Assembly: GCA_017311315.1 (NCBI GenBank)
Contig: CM029666.1
Location: forward strand, 32,870,749 to 32,934,748
Direction of reading: 5' to 3'
Length of the DNA stretch: 64,000 nucleotides
DNA from: Dendrocalamus latiflorus
Lineage: Eukaryota; Streptophyta; Magnoliopsida; Poales; Poaceae
How positions within the stretch are numbered: position 1 is the stretch's first letter; each line of letters begins with the position of its first letter. Positions 15,001 to 25,210 of the stretch are shown one piece after another. Below the pieces are notes generated by a model. It saw only the letters and a list, made by a program, of their open reading frames with translations. It was not told where the DNA came from and did no database searches. A program made the translations under genes and the position numbers.

Positions 15001-18000
15001 ACATACCCGCAGCCACCGCATTCATCTGTTGCTAGCTCTAGTGGCGGTCTGGCTGTACCGCTACCCGCAGTTGCTTAAAAACGAGTTGGAGATGTAGTGC
15101 GATGAGATGACGTGATAGGGATTGATTCGGCTGAGCACACCACCGTTCTTACCGGTTTTGCTGGTGAAGAAACATGACGGCACGTCGTGATTTTGCGTTG
15201 ACTACCGAGCACTCAATGACAAGCTCATCAAGGATAAGTTCCTCATTCTTGTGGTGGACGAACTCCGTGGCGCCAAGTTCTTCACCAAGCTCGACTTACG
15301 CTTCGGGTACCATCAGGTCCGCACACATGGACTCTTCGAGTTCGTTGTCATGCCAAATGGCATGATGAACGCGCCGGCCACATTCTAAGCCCTCATGAAT
15401 GATATCCTCTGTCCATATTTGCGTCGTTTTGTACTTGGCTTTGATGATATCTTGATCTACAACATCACTTGGTTGGACTTTGGAGCACTTGCGCAATGTC
15501 CACACGGTGCTTCGGCTCCTACTACAGCGCCGACTCTTTCTCAAGAGGTCCAAGTGCCTCTTTAGGGAGACCTCCGTCGGCTACCTCGGCCATGTTATCA
15601 ACGCAGACGGCATTTCCATGGACAACCAAAAGGTGCAGGCCGTCTTGGATTGGCTAGTACCTTGCATGGTGCGTGCACTCCATGGTTTTCTGGGCCTTGT
15701 GGGTTACTACCGTAAATTCATCCGTGGGTTCGACACTATCGCCGCGCTGCTTACAAAGTTGCTCAAGGAGGAGGCCTTCCGATGGGCTAAGGATGCCTTC
15801 ACGGCCCTCCAAGCTGCTCATTCTTCTGCGCCGGTGTTGTAGCTCCCTGACTTCGACAAGGAGTTCATCATTGAGTGTAATGGCCGTTGACCAGCTCTTG
15901 GGTGACCGCGATCAATTACTTGTTGATGTTCACAAACAACTTCTTCAGGCTTAGCAATACTACAAGCGAAACTATGATATTCACCATCGACCACTTCAGT
16001 TTGAGATTGGACATTGGGTATGGCTCCTTCAGCACCGTCAAGCCGCCCCAGTGGCTATCCAAACTCATAAGAAGCTTGTGCCTTGTTTTTATGGGCCGTA
16101 CAAGATCCTGGAGAAGATCGGCTTCGTCGCCTACCACTTGGAACTTCCTCCTTGCGCACAGATTCACGATGTCTTTCATGCGGGTCTTTTGAAACCCTAC
16201 CATGGTGATCCACCTAGCAGCACCCTCCATTGCCAAAGCTACACCACCATTGGGTCACTCCCACGCCATGTGTTGTGCTTCGTGCGCGTTTGGCCCACGG
16301 CATCAGGGTGCTCCTCGTCCAGTGGCATGGTTTGGCCGACTCCAAGACTTAATGGGTGCCTGTTGATGATTTCAAGCGATAGCTCCCTGATTTTCAGCTC
16401 GACGATGAGTTGTTTGCCGAGGGAGGGAGAGATGTCATGTACGGAATCCAGTACTAGCGTCGTAGATGTTGAAAGGACCTAGGCGCGGTCCAAGACCTGG
16501 GCACGGCAATTGTGCCGGATGCGGCACAGTAAAAGGCCTTAGGCCGTTTTAGGATTTCCCTTCAGATTAGAGATTGCATTAGATAAGATTGCATTAGTTG
16601 GTTAAGAGATAAAGTTAGTTCAAGATAGTTAGGGGTGGTCATATCTATATAGGGACTGCCGCATCTGTTGAGAGGAATTAAGAAGAAAGTTATCAAATAT
16701 CTCCCCCTTCTATTTTAATCTTCTCTACCCCGTGCTTCTTTCCTAACCCCGGCACATCCCTTCCTCTGCACCTTCCCTTCTTCCACGCAAACATGCCACG
16801 GCTCCTGGCCGATGGTACCGGCCGAAGCCACCTGTTGATCACGAGTACAATCTATGTTCCGGGGTGGGGTATAGAAAAAAGTTTCAATATGGTGCATTAC
16901 AAGTCTGAAAGGATATCTCAGCTATAGAGTAATATACTGTTGCTTTTTTTACAATGTGATTGCTTTAACAAAAGTTGCAACCCTTGTTTTTTGGTGTACC
17001 ACAGTTAACGATGTTTGCATCAACTCGCCATTCTTAGTTTTTTTTTGGGTTTGCTGCGAGTTAACTGATGAACATACTTGTGATATCCAATCAATAAAAG
17101 CGAAGGTTAAACACATTGATTTTTTTCCTGCTATGTGATTTCTGATGCCACACATTTTTTTCTTGTAGCCTGGCCAGAATTTGGATGAGCATAGGCAGAT
17201 GATGCAGGAGTTTCAGATGCAAGTCTCTCAGGGACATAGCCAGGCTGTCCATTTCAGTGGTACACCATTTTCCAATGCCGGAGCATCTTCACCTGTACAA
17301 TCATTCCCTGTTCAGCAGTCCCAACCGCATCAGATGCCACAACAGTCACACATGTTTGGAAATACACACCATTCTCATATGCAAGGAACAAACCAGTCAA
17401 GCCCACAGCAGCAGGCTTATGCTATGCGCTTGGCTAAAGGAAGACACATTCAACAATGCATCATGTCCCAACAACAGCACCCACTCTCTGGAGTCAGTGC
17501 AGTACCAATTGTGCAGAATGGTTCACAAATGCAACACCAGAGCCAAGGATCCGCCGCCAGTGCTGTCCCATCTTCACAACCACAGCATAAACAGCAGCAT
17601 CCTGCACCAAATCCACAAGATAGCTCAGCGCTTCCCAATCAGCCTGCTAGTACTACATCACATAAGCAGAAGAAGCAACATGGTCAGCAGCAGTCTAGAC
17701 AAAATCAACAACAACGAAATCAAGGTAGCCAACAAGCTAAGCTTATGAAGAGCTTAGGCCGAGGGAATATGATGCACCAAAGTCCTCCAATTGATGCCAC
17801 TCAAGTCAGTAGCGCTTCTACAACCTCCAAAAACCACCTAGTTTCTGATAAAAATTCGATGCAACAAGGCCCAGGGTATTTTGCTGGTAATAAAGGATTG
17901 GTTCCATCAATGCCTCAACCTGGGAATCAACATAAGATATATGCTCAGATACCTCAGTCACCAATACAAACACCAGATATTGGTAATCAAGGGTCAATAC

Positions 18001-18539
18001 AGGGTTCTCCCAGCCAGATCTTGTTAGCTTCCCAACAAGCTCCACTTCATTCATCATCACCGTTGGCTACACAGCAGCAGCAGCAGCAACAATGGTACAT
18101 GAATCCATCACATAATAATATCCAAATATCGATGATGCAACAAAACCGCTGTATGAACACTGATGGTAGGATAGAATTGCCTGCTGATCAAGTCCAACAT
18201 AATCAGATGATTCCATCTACATCCATTGCAAGGAGTACAGATTCAGGTAGCCCAGGTGTTTCATCTCTAAACCAGCGGAAAGAAGAGTCATCTCATGATC
18301 CAACTGCAGTTACCTCAACCTCACAGCTAGCTAGCTCGCCTCAAGATACTTTTGTTGGAAATGAAACAGTGTTGTCAGCGTCTAGCCAAGGCATACTGCA
18401 AAAGCAATTGTCAGGTGGTGTGCCTATACATGGACATGCTATTGGTGGCCAGCGGCAGCAACTTCAGTCTCAGCAGCAGCAGATGCCTGTTGTTCAAGGC
18501 AGTGTATATGCTCATCCTTCAAATTCCGGACCAGGATGA
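56..18539 (+). CDS. EAF1: EAF1-like NuA4 complex subunit (HSA + SANT domains), 21 exons
   Basis: Scaffold subunit of the plant NuA4 histone H4/H2A acetyltransferase complex, acting in the nucleus. Exons: 56-192, 272-326, 412-509, 599-2072, 2149-2268, 2404-2664, 2781-2966, 3159-3239, 4226-4286, 4372-4958, 5040-5093, 5477-5534, 5651-5844, 6674-6727, 6808-6888, 7211-7348, 7594-7710, 8460-8560, 9095-9310, 9391-9784, 17169-18539. Every intron is GT-AG, every phase agrees, and the sum is 5838 nt (1945 aa), the usual size of plant EAF1. The early motif QEYDVREERRRELEFLEK is diagnostic. The HSA domain (about residues 600-690, RRKSHWEFVLEEMAWMANDF) binds actin-related proteins in this family. The SANT/Myb domain is at about 1130-1185 (WSNFEDQALVVLVHDMGQNW). 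The C-terminal 456 residues are Gln-rich. ATG at 56 is the first in frame after a stop at 50; ATG at 83 is an alternative. The promoter lies outside the window. Introns 8, 13, 17, 18 and 20 hold repeat insertions. Confidence 0.92.
6185..6300 (-). repeat. Possible SINE or tRNA-derived fragment in EAF1 intron 13
   Basis: Read on the minus strand, the stretch carries GAGGTCCTAGGTTCAATCCC, which resembles a tRNA-type B box (GGTTCAATCC). No clear A box or poly(A)/T tail can be fixed, so this is only a tentative call. Confidence 0.3.
7738..7832. repeat. Tandem duplication (~48 bp x 2) in EAF1 intron 17
   Basis: The phrase beginning CACACTGACTTGGTTTTGAG and running to the AT-rich CATATAGTCRTAATTTTC appears twice head to tail with a few differences. 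It is intronic and has no evident function. Confidence 0.75.
8626..9016. mobile_element. GC-rich non-autonomous DNA transposon in EAF1 intron 18
   Basis: A 391-bp GC-rich island sits in an AT-rich intron. Its ends are inverted repeats (left GCTTGGTTGTTACGGCG, right, reverse-complemented, CATGGTTGTCACGGCG), and it is flanked by the direct repeat GTTCTAT (8619-8625 and 9017-9023). The interior has GGCGGNGG-rich sequence and two GA microsatellites near 8808-8852. It encodes nothing recognisable. A target repeat of 7-8 bp suits hAT or Mutator-type elements. Confidence 0.65.
9785..11414. other. Proximal part of EAF1 intron 20, no gene seen
   Basis: This is AT-rich intron sequence between exon 20 and the first LTR element. 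Only short ORFs in random frames occur. No domain or repeat boundary could be recognised. Confidence 0.5.
11420..11562 (-). repeat. LTR (3' LTR of the reversed element)
   Basis: Terminal repeat next to the polypurine tract. It is identical to 12872-13014 except for an A/C difference inside a TATATGGMATAG context. Confidence 0.9.
12872..13014 (-). repeat. LTR (5' LTR of the reversed element)
   Basis: Terminal repeat next to the primer-binding site, followed by the GTCTG target duplication. Confidence 0.9.
13407..13807 (+). repeat. Left LTR of the gypsy element
   Basis: Starts TGTCATGTACGG and ends GATAGCA just before the primer-binding site at 13808-13819. It contains a TATA-like TCTATATAGGG near 13583. 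Confidence 0.8.
13964..14485 (+). pseudogene. Retrotransposon gag fragment (gypsy)
   Basis: A 173-codon open frame with the retrotransposon gag core: LEFLTYEGKEDPLGWLQRCE, a run around WLTSYHLAGVAQQWYF, and VEEYQGQFLAILYHADHL. It stops before the zinc knuckle and is not joined in frame to pol. Confidence 0.8.
15170..15880 (+). pseudogene. Reverse transcriptase remnant (gypsy)
   Basis: Conserved RT blocks occur across different frames. They are a KDKF-type region, LDLRFGYHQVR, MPNGMMNAPATF followed by a stop, and a decayed FDDILIY (the usual YVDD-like active site reads FDDI). After these comes an open segment at 15480-15842 with FLKRSKCLF, VGYLGHVI and FLGLVGYYRKFI. Stops and frameshifts make it non-functional. 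Confidence 0.82.
15930..16300 (+). pseudogene. Integrase C-terminal remnant (gypsy)
   Basis: The frame around 15950-16230 reads a YYKRNYDIHHRPLQFEIG-like stretch, then LVPCFYGPYKILEKIGFVAY and HDVFHAGLLKPYHG, the known GPF/Y-type C-terminus of gypsy integrases. Its direct fusion to the RT region shows that about 1.5 kb of pol was deleted. Confidence 0.75.
16433..16873 (+). repeat. Right LTR of the gypsy element
   Basis: Repeats the left LTR with insertions and substitutions. The start TGTCATGTACGG is clear. The end near GGGGTGGGGTATAG is degraded. Confidence 0.75.
16874..17168. other. Distal end of EAF1 intron 20
   Basis: T-rich intron sequence ends in a pyrimidine tract and TTCTTGTAG before exon 21. 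No gene is present. Confidence 0.6.
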
Positions 18540-20559
18540 TGATGAAATTAGGCTGGGTTGATAACTTTGGCAGAACATCCCTTTCCCTTGTAAAGTTACT
18601 GTACAGGTATCCCTTATCCTAAGTTACCTTGATTTTGGTGTGAGTGTGTGATACAATATTTTTAAGTCAAATCAAATCCATTGCCCCAATTTTGCAGTAC
18701 TGTTGCTTTGCAGTCATCTGATATAGTTGTTAGTTGTGACCAAGCATATAGAATTTACCCCCTACAAAAAATTTTGCCCGAAAATGCCCATGCCATTTGC
18801 TTGTATTTTTGTAATCTGGGTAGCAAGGACATTCTTTGAGTGGAACTGGGATGAGACATGATGTCGTTGCACTAGTATCTTCTAGATATCTGAAAGCATT
18901 TCCATGGCGAGCTTTGCTTAATTACTTATCATAAACCTTTTCTTCAATTTTCTGATCTCTAGCCTTTTGTCCTTTGCTAGGTATCCGTGCTATGGAAGCT
19001 GCACGGATGATAGTGCTCTATTCTCCAACTATGAGCTAATTGTAGTCACCTCAATGTCAGGTAGATAATTATTGCCGTGCCATTTTGTCTCCACCTTTGA
19101 AGCAGTTCGATTCCAGATTGTCGGAGGTGGTTCTTGTAACGGCAAGTTCCTTTTGTTGTTGAATAACCCGAATTTGGGCCCAGTTGTATATTTTGTCTAT
19201 GAGGTCCATGTTAGATAGTCTTCTTTTTTATGAACCTGTATATTTAGCTCACAAGTTAGTGAATGCAAAAAGCCCATCTTTGCATCATGGTCTTCACAAC
19301 TGTTATTCTCGCTTTCCAAAATTCTGTTTTTAAGCAAAACCTGAGCTTTTTTTTTTGGCAAGGTCAAGCAAAAAACCAGACCTGCTGTTCCTCATTTTAG
19401 GTTCTTTTGCCCCAGTTGAATACATGAATTTTTCTACATTCCTGATTGTTTCCTGTAAGATTCCTGCGAAGTTTGGGCTAGTGCTGTATTGTGCCGCTGT
19501 TAATACGAAGATCCATCCATTGAAAAAACCTTGTGTTCCACTAGGTTTGATGTTGTACGTCATATTTCTTTTGTTTTGGTCAAGTATATTTTACTTGTGG
19601 AATTCGTAACAACCAGATCATGTACGGATGGCAATTTATCATGGGTTATTGCGAAAATTAAGATGGTTAAATAATAGAAATGGATGCGTAGAACAGGATC
19701 CACATATATTGTACTCGACAAACTAACCTTCGAAATTTTGCTGACCGTCGGCGCCACCTTTTCTTTCCTTTCATCGAGCAATTTGCCACTTTGTAACAAG
19801 CGTTCTGGTCATTTTGCACTTGCTGAGTCAAATATACACTTCTTTAAATAAATCTAATAAGCTGCTTATTATAAGCATATGTAGTGTATGATGCACTGGA
19901 CTCATGTATTCCATATTTTCTAGCTCAAATCAGATTGTCACGTTGATTTGGTGCTCAAACTACGAAAGTTTTCAAGTTCTTGCGAGATGATGAATTTCGC
20001 GATAGTAAATAAGTGGCCTAAAGGAACAAATTCAATCCTATACCGCAAATATGCAAAGTTTCAAGTGGCATATGTACAAACCAAATTCACCTTTGTTATT
20101 AATTATTCAGATTATATTTTTTTAGCTCCATCAAAACAAAATTGCTGCAAAATTTCACTTGCTAGAGCTCAGAATTCTCTTAAATGCACGGTTAGGCTTT
20201 AGCCAAATTGGTTCTTTGATTTTTGCACTCACCAACACTTGCAACAAAAAAATTCACAGTTGATAATCTTTGATTTTTGCACACCCCAAACGCTGCACTT
20301 GCAACAAAAAAAAATTTCACAGTTGATAATGACTTTTTAAGCACCGGGGGTAATCTGAATCCGGCCGGCTACAAAACTGAGAACCAAAGCCGAAATCATC
20401 CTATAGCTTTGAATCATCTGTTACAAGACTAAATGGATTAGGTTTTCTTGCGCGATTTTTCTCCAAATTTCTTCCGAATTTGGAGTGTCATATATCTAAA
20501 AATTTCAGCAACTTTTTAGCAACTCATGGGTTTGGTCATTATAAGTTAACCTGTCTACG
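18540..20559. other. EAF1 3' UTR and downstream intergenic DNA
   Basis: The first several hundred bases after the TGA are probably the EAF1 3' UTR, though no single poly(A) signal can be assigned. The rest is AT-rich with no credible gene. Within it, 20215-20334 is a tandem duplication of about 60 bp (CTTTGATTTTTGCAC ... CACAGTTGATAAT). Confidence 0.5.
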
Positions 20560-20689
20560 TCATTGTCCAAAGTTAGTCTGTACAACATTGTCACATGGTA
20601 CTGGTTCTCGAATTTTGGACGTTTTTGGCACTGTTGCTACTTGAAATTCCAAAAATAGCCTCTTCGGAAACGAAATTCCAACTCTAGCC

Positions 20690-20882
20690 CCCACCTGACC
20701 GCACCACTTAACGGCGTCGCGACACGTGTCCAGTGGTGCGGCCGGGGACCTGAGTGGTGCGGTCCCCGACCGCACCACACTCCCGCGGTCACATCACAGG
20801 CAGTGGTGCGGCGGGGTAGCGCACCATTTGGCCGGGTGGTGCGGTACCCGACCGCACCACATGACTGCCCGTCGCGTTGCCT
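20690..20882. repeat. GC-rich block of GTGGTGCGGT motifs in both orientations
   Basis: Within about 190 bp the word GTGGTGCGG and its complement CCGCACCAC occur about nine times, several as near-palindromes (GTGGTGCGGTCCCCGACCGC). It lies about 360 bp upstream of the transcribed leader of the MULE transposase gene and ends a sharp GC-rich stretch. It resembles a subterminal repeat block of a large MULE, a likely site for transposase binding, but the true element end was not found. Confidence 0.6.
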
Positions 20883-21064
20883 AAAGCCGCGGGATTCCCG
20901 CGTGTTGCTGGCTTTTTTCGCTGGAAGTAGCTCCCGTGCTGCTGCTATTGCATGTTCTTCTGCAGGATTGTAACACGTGTATATACATGAGAACCGGCCC
21001 CTACTTCATTCTGTGCATGTGACCGTTTTTTTCTCGCGATAAAAGGAAGAGGGTGGCATGGCTT

Positions 21065-22241
21065 TCGAAGGCTCCAGTGCATTTGCTCTAGACAGAGAAG
21101 CAGCCAGAGAGGGAGCAAGAAAGGGCGCTCATACTGAAGGAAAGAAGAACACAAACACGGGATTTGGTGTAATTTTGGAAGGTATCTGAAGTTCTCGCAA
21201 TTGTGAAAGTTGTAGATCCTCTCGTGAGCTTCAAGAAAAGGTAAATATCATCTCCATGCCTTTAAGATGGTATTATAGTGATTAGCCTGTAATTAGCGTA
21301 CACGATCTCAATATGTCTATATTTTATGTAATTATCGTGTTGTATTCTATATTTTATGTTAAGAAATGAAGTAATGTTGTTGTAATGTAAAATATTTGTA
21401 GTTATTTGTGGTCGTAGTATATTGCAATTTTTTTTGATAAAATATTTGTAGTTGTAGAGTACTGTAATTTATATTTTATGTAAATAGTTTTTGTACTGAT
21501 GTTGTAACCAGTAATCTTGCTGTTTGTTAAGTGGATTATAACTACATTTAAATGATGTCATTGTGAAGCACATAGCTAGTCGGAAAGACCACTTGCGCAT
21601 GTACTGTTTGTATTAACATGTACTCATTTTGTAACCAAAATCACTGAATAATATTAGATCTTGCTGTGCATGTTCATAAAAAAAATCTATGTTAAAGTGT
21701 AACGCTGCATATATGAAGCATGGCACATTGTTGGGTAGTACTAGAAATGTAGAGGAAGTAGTACTAGAAATGTAGAGGATCTAACAGATTGGCAAAAAAT
21801 GTAGTTATTTGATCGATGTAAGAAATCGTAAGTAAGAAATGATGAAAAATGAGTTGCTCGATTAGTGATTTAATTACTAGAATAATAATACATAATAGGA
21901 GTGAAATTACAAAAAATGTAATTTGATTCGCAGTAAAATTTGAATTTAATGTGTTAGCGCGCTCTGCAAATAAAGTAAAAAAATACAATGAGAAGTTAAA
22001 AATAAATTAGATTCTATGAAGTTGAAAAAATTGTAATATATGTAGCAGAGAATTAAGATTTGTAGAATAGAAATTGGAAAAAAGTGCATTACATTAGTAA
22101 TTTGATTTATATAGAAATTTGTTAGCGCACTCCATAAATGGTACGCTTGTATGTGGTACGCAGTAGGTTATGTGTGATGGTACAGTTGTTGCCTGTGATA
22201 TATACTAAGAGGGTTCAGTTTGGGCTTATGTTAGGTACGCC
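21065..22241 (+). promoter_or_regulatory. 5' leader with intron of the MULE transposase gene
   Basis: A TATA-like CGCGATAAAAGG (about 21035-21046) precedes a GA-rich leader. A donor AAAAG|GTAAAT at about 21239/21240 and an acceptor ATGTTAG|GTACGCC just before the ATG at 22242 suggest a 1-kb, very AT-rich intron in the 5' UTR. This is inferred from splice-like signals and composition only. Confidence 0.45.
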
Positions 22242-24917
22242 ATGGGTGACATCCAAGACTTGTTCGTGTTCTATGGAAGTGGTCTCGTACGGGACGGGCC
22301 GTACGGGGCAGACCTGAATAATTGTGACCGGACTGTGATCCGGGCACGCAATCTGAACACCATGAGCCTGTTGGAGCTACGGAGATGCGTGCGTTTCGGA
22401 TTCGATCGGGACACCGCAAGGAACAAATTACGGATCGAGGCAGTGTATGCCACAGTTGGAGGTGCTGCAGGGGAGACAGTGTGGCAACTTATAAAGGTGA
22501 CGAGCGACGCTTCATGGGTGAACTACATGGAGGTCGTGTGCAACCCAGACGCATTGATATATGCCAGGCCAATGGTGTATGTTCAATTCGTGGAGAGGAC
22601 AGAATCATCCGCCATGGGTGGCTCTGGTGGTGCTGGCGGAGATGTAGATCGTGCATTACTCTGCGGCGGTCATGAAGATGCTGATGAAGGAGGAGTCCAT
22701 GAGTCAATGGAAGATGGTGACCAGCAGAGGCGCGTGGAGAATTTTCAGCCGAATGAAGGTGCCGAGAGGTGGTGGGCCGCGCGTGTTGACTGTCACGAGT
22801 ACCTTGAGAACCAGGTGCAGGAAAGTGAGGAGGAGGACGATGTGGAAACAGAGAGTTCAGGAGAGGAGGAAGAAGGGGAACCTACAGCGGGAGGTGTGGT
22901 AGGTGGTGTTGTAACCACGGAGGGTGCGTACGTGCCGTCCAGATTGGACGACATCGCAGCGGAATCCCTAGTTCTGCCACGGGCGGAGGAGGCAGAGTGG
23001 GGATTCAATGAAGGCAGACTCGTTGTAGGGCAGAGCTTCCGTAACAAGAGTGCTGCACAGCAAGCTATTGCCACATACGCCGTCAACATAAGCCGGACAT
23101 ATCGGGTGCATAGGTCCAACCCTGACACCTACATTGTGAAGTGTGTGGACGGCTCCTGCCCTGGCAAGGTCCGTGCGCAGGGGTTCAAAGGCGCTGCCAC
23201 GGACTTCCGGATAACGGTGCTGAACGATCACACTTGTGAGCTTGCGGCGCCACTACCTAGGCACCGCAACATGACGTCGTCATATGTTGCACAGCTGATA
23301 AGGCATCTTGTGGTTGCAAATGTATCCATTACTCCCAAGGTTCTCATGGCGGAGGTAGCGAACACGGTGGGGTATGCTGTGAGCTACAAGAAGGTGTGGC
23401 GGGGGAAACAGAAGGTACTGCGGAGTATGTTCGGGACATATGAGGAGGCATATGATCTGGTCCCGAGAATGTTGTGTCAGATTGCAGCAGCAAACCCAGG
23501 CACGTACATTAACAAGTACGAGCGGGTTCATGAGACGGAAGGGCCGAATTGTTTTGTGCTTGACAGAGTGTTCTGGGCCTTCCATCAGGCAATAGAAGGC
23601 TTCAAGTGGTGCCGTCCAGTGCTAACGATGGACGGCACATTCCTATCTGGCAAATACAAGGGTACAATCCTGACCGCGGTTGCAGCAGACGCAAATGACC
23701 AGTTACTCCCAGTGGCATTTGCAATAGTAGAGAATGAGAGTACGGATAGCTGGCTGTGGTTCCTTGTCAATGTGAAGCAGGCCGTTGTACAAGATCGACC
23801 CGATGTGTGTGTTATCTCGGACCGCAATGCAGGCTTGCTGTCTGCAATGCGAACGATGCAGAACGGGACACAGCCTCCGTACCAGTGGAATGACATGAAG
23901 AACCGGTGGTGCATGAGGCATCTTGCGGCAAACTTCCACAGAAGGTTCCATAGCAAGGAACTAATGAAGATGTTTAAAAAACTTTGTATGCAAAACTAGA
24001 AGACGAAGTTCGATGCCCTGTGGAGTCACCTTGATAAGGAGACCAGCAAGCATGTCAGGCGTCTTGAGCAGTCTGAAGCGGGGGCCGTGGCGGGAGGCTC
24101 CACGAGACTTGGGGAGTTCACACAATGGGTGCAGTCCAATGCACCTGACCTGGAGATGTGGTCTCTACTGCATGACACCAGCGGAGCAAGGTACGGAATC
24201 ATGACGACAAACATGTCCGAGGTGTACAATGGTGTTCTAAAGGGCGTGAGATCCCTACCTATCACTGCAATCGTTGAAGAGACCTGGAACCGTTCAATAG
24301 GATACTTCGTCAATAGAGCCATGATGGCGAAGCATCATATGGACGAAGGCAAAGAATTCTCTAAGGTAGCGCGAGCCTACATGGACAAGAAGATGGAGAA
24401 GGCTCGTTCGCATATTGGTCAGACCATGGATGGCTTACGGAGGAAGTTTGAGGTTCGCCTAAGACAGAAGTACATGATAGGGCAGGCTAGAGGGGATCGT
24501 AAGCAGGTGTGCACGATTGATGACAGAGCATCTTGCACCTGCAACAAGCCGCAGCTTCTACACAAGCCATGCTCCCACGTGTACGCGGCATGCGCGTTAT
24601 GGAACCAGGCGCCCACGCATTACATCTCAAGGTACTATGACATGAAGCACCTGTTTGAAACCTGGAGCACGGAGTTCCATTCGTACGGGGTGGACATGCA
24701 TTATAGGGAGCTCTGGCCAGGGCAGATCAAGTGGGTGCCGAACGATGCACTGAAGCACGTCGGCCGTGGGCGAAGACAGAGCCGTCGCATTCGTAACGAC
24801 ATGGATGATAGCCAGCGTGGGGATCGGGTTCGGCGCCCGAAGTGCAGACTATGCAAGACGGTTGGCCATTCATTTAGGCAGTGCCCAAACAGACCGACAT
24901 TAAGTAACGCTCCATAG
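22242..24917 (+). pseudogene. Mutator-like (MULE) transposase with one internal amber codon
   Basis: The frame runs 892 codons with a single TAG at 23997-23999 (codon 586), after which it continues in the same frame to 24917. Domain order: PB1-like N-terminus (1-115), acidic linker, MuDR N-terminal Zn-binding DNA-binding domain (about 250-335), and MULE DDE domain with D464 (TMDGTFLSGKYKG), D527 (VISDRNAG) and E660 (TNMSEVYNGVLKG). A SWIM zinc finger follows (CTCNKPQLLHKPCSH, about 765-782), then a C-terminal CCHC knuckle (CRLCKTVGHSFRQC, about 866-880). The stop separates the second D from the E, so a truncated product would lack part of the catalytic triad. The rest of the frame is undamaged, so the lesion is recent. 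It lies 293 bp upstream of the PMD gene in the same orientation. Confidence 0.9.
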
Positions 24918-25210
24918 TATGCAGCACATGGATTGTCATTGTGCACTGCTGGTATCGTGCATCCTGTAACCTATGCTGAATGTATCTTACCAAATTATTT
25001 CCGTGTACAATTTGTTTGAGTCATTTCTTGCAAATTATGTTATGTTGTTATCCGATATTTCGTTATCATTTGTTGCCGTTCGATGCAAATTACGTTTGTT
25101 CATGTTATGGTGGCATTTATTTTACGATGTATTATCATTACCTACAAATTATGTATGTTGCATATTCTCATGACACTGCGTACTGACTTGTTTTCAATCA
25201 TCGACAGGAC

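Larger units (their letters stand above)
13407..16873 (+). mobile_element. Decayed, internally deleted Ty3/gypsy LTR retrotransposon
   Basis: The left LTR is at 13407-13807 and starts TGTCATGTACGG. It is followed directly by the primer-binding site TGGTATCAGAAC. The right LTR is at 16433 to about 16873, preceded by the purine tract GAGGGAGGGAGA. The LTRs differ by many substitutions and indels (an extra GGTCCAAGACCTGGGCAC-like piece in the right copy), so the insertion is old. Inside, in order, are a gag segment, a protease-like LLDTGSTHNF, broken reverse transcriptase, and only the C-terminal end of integrase. RNase H and most of integrase are missing. The right end is eroded and I could not find a target duplication. 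It lies in the sense direction in EAF1 intron 20. Confidence 0.88.
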
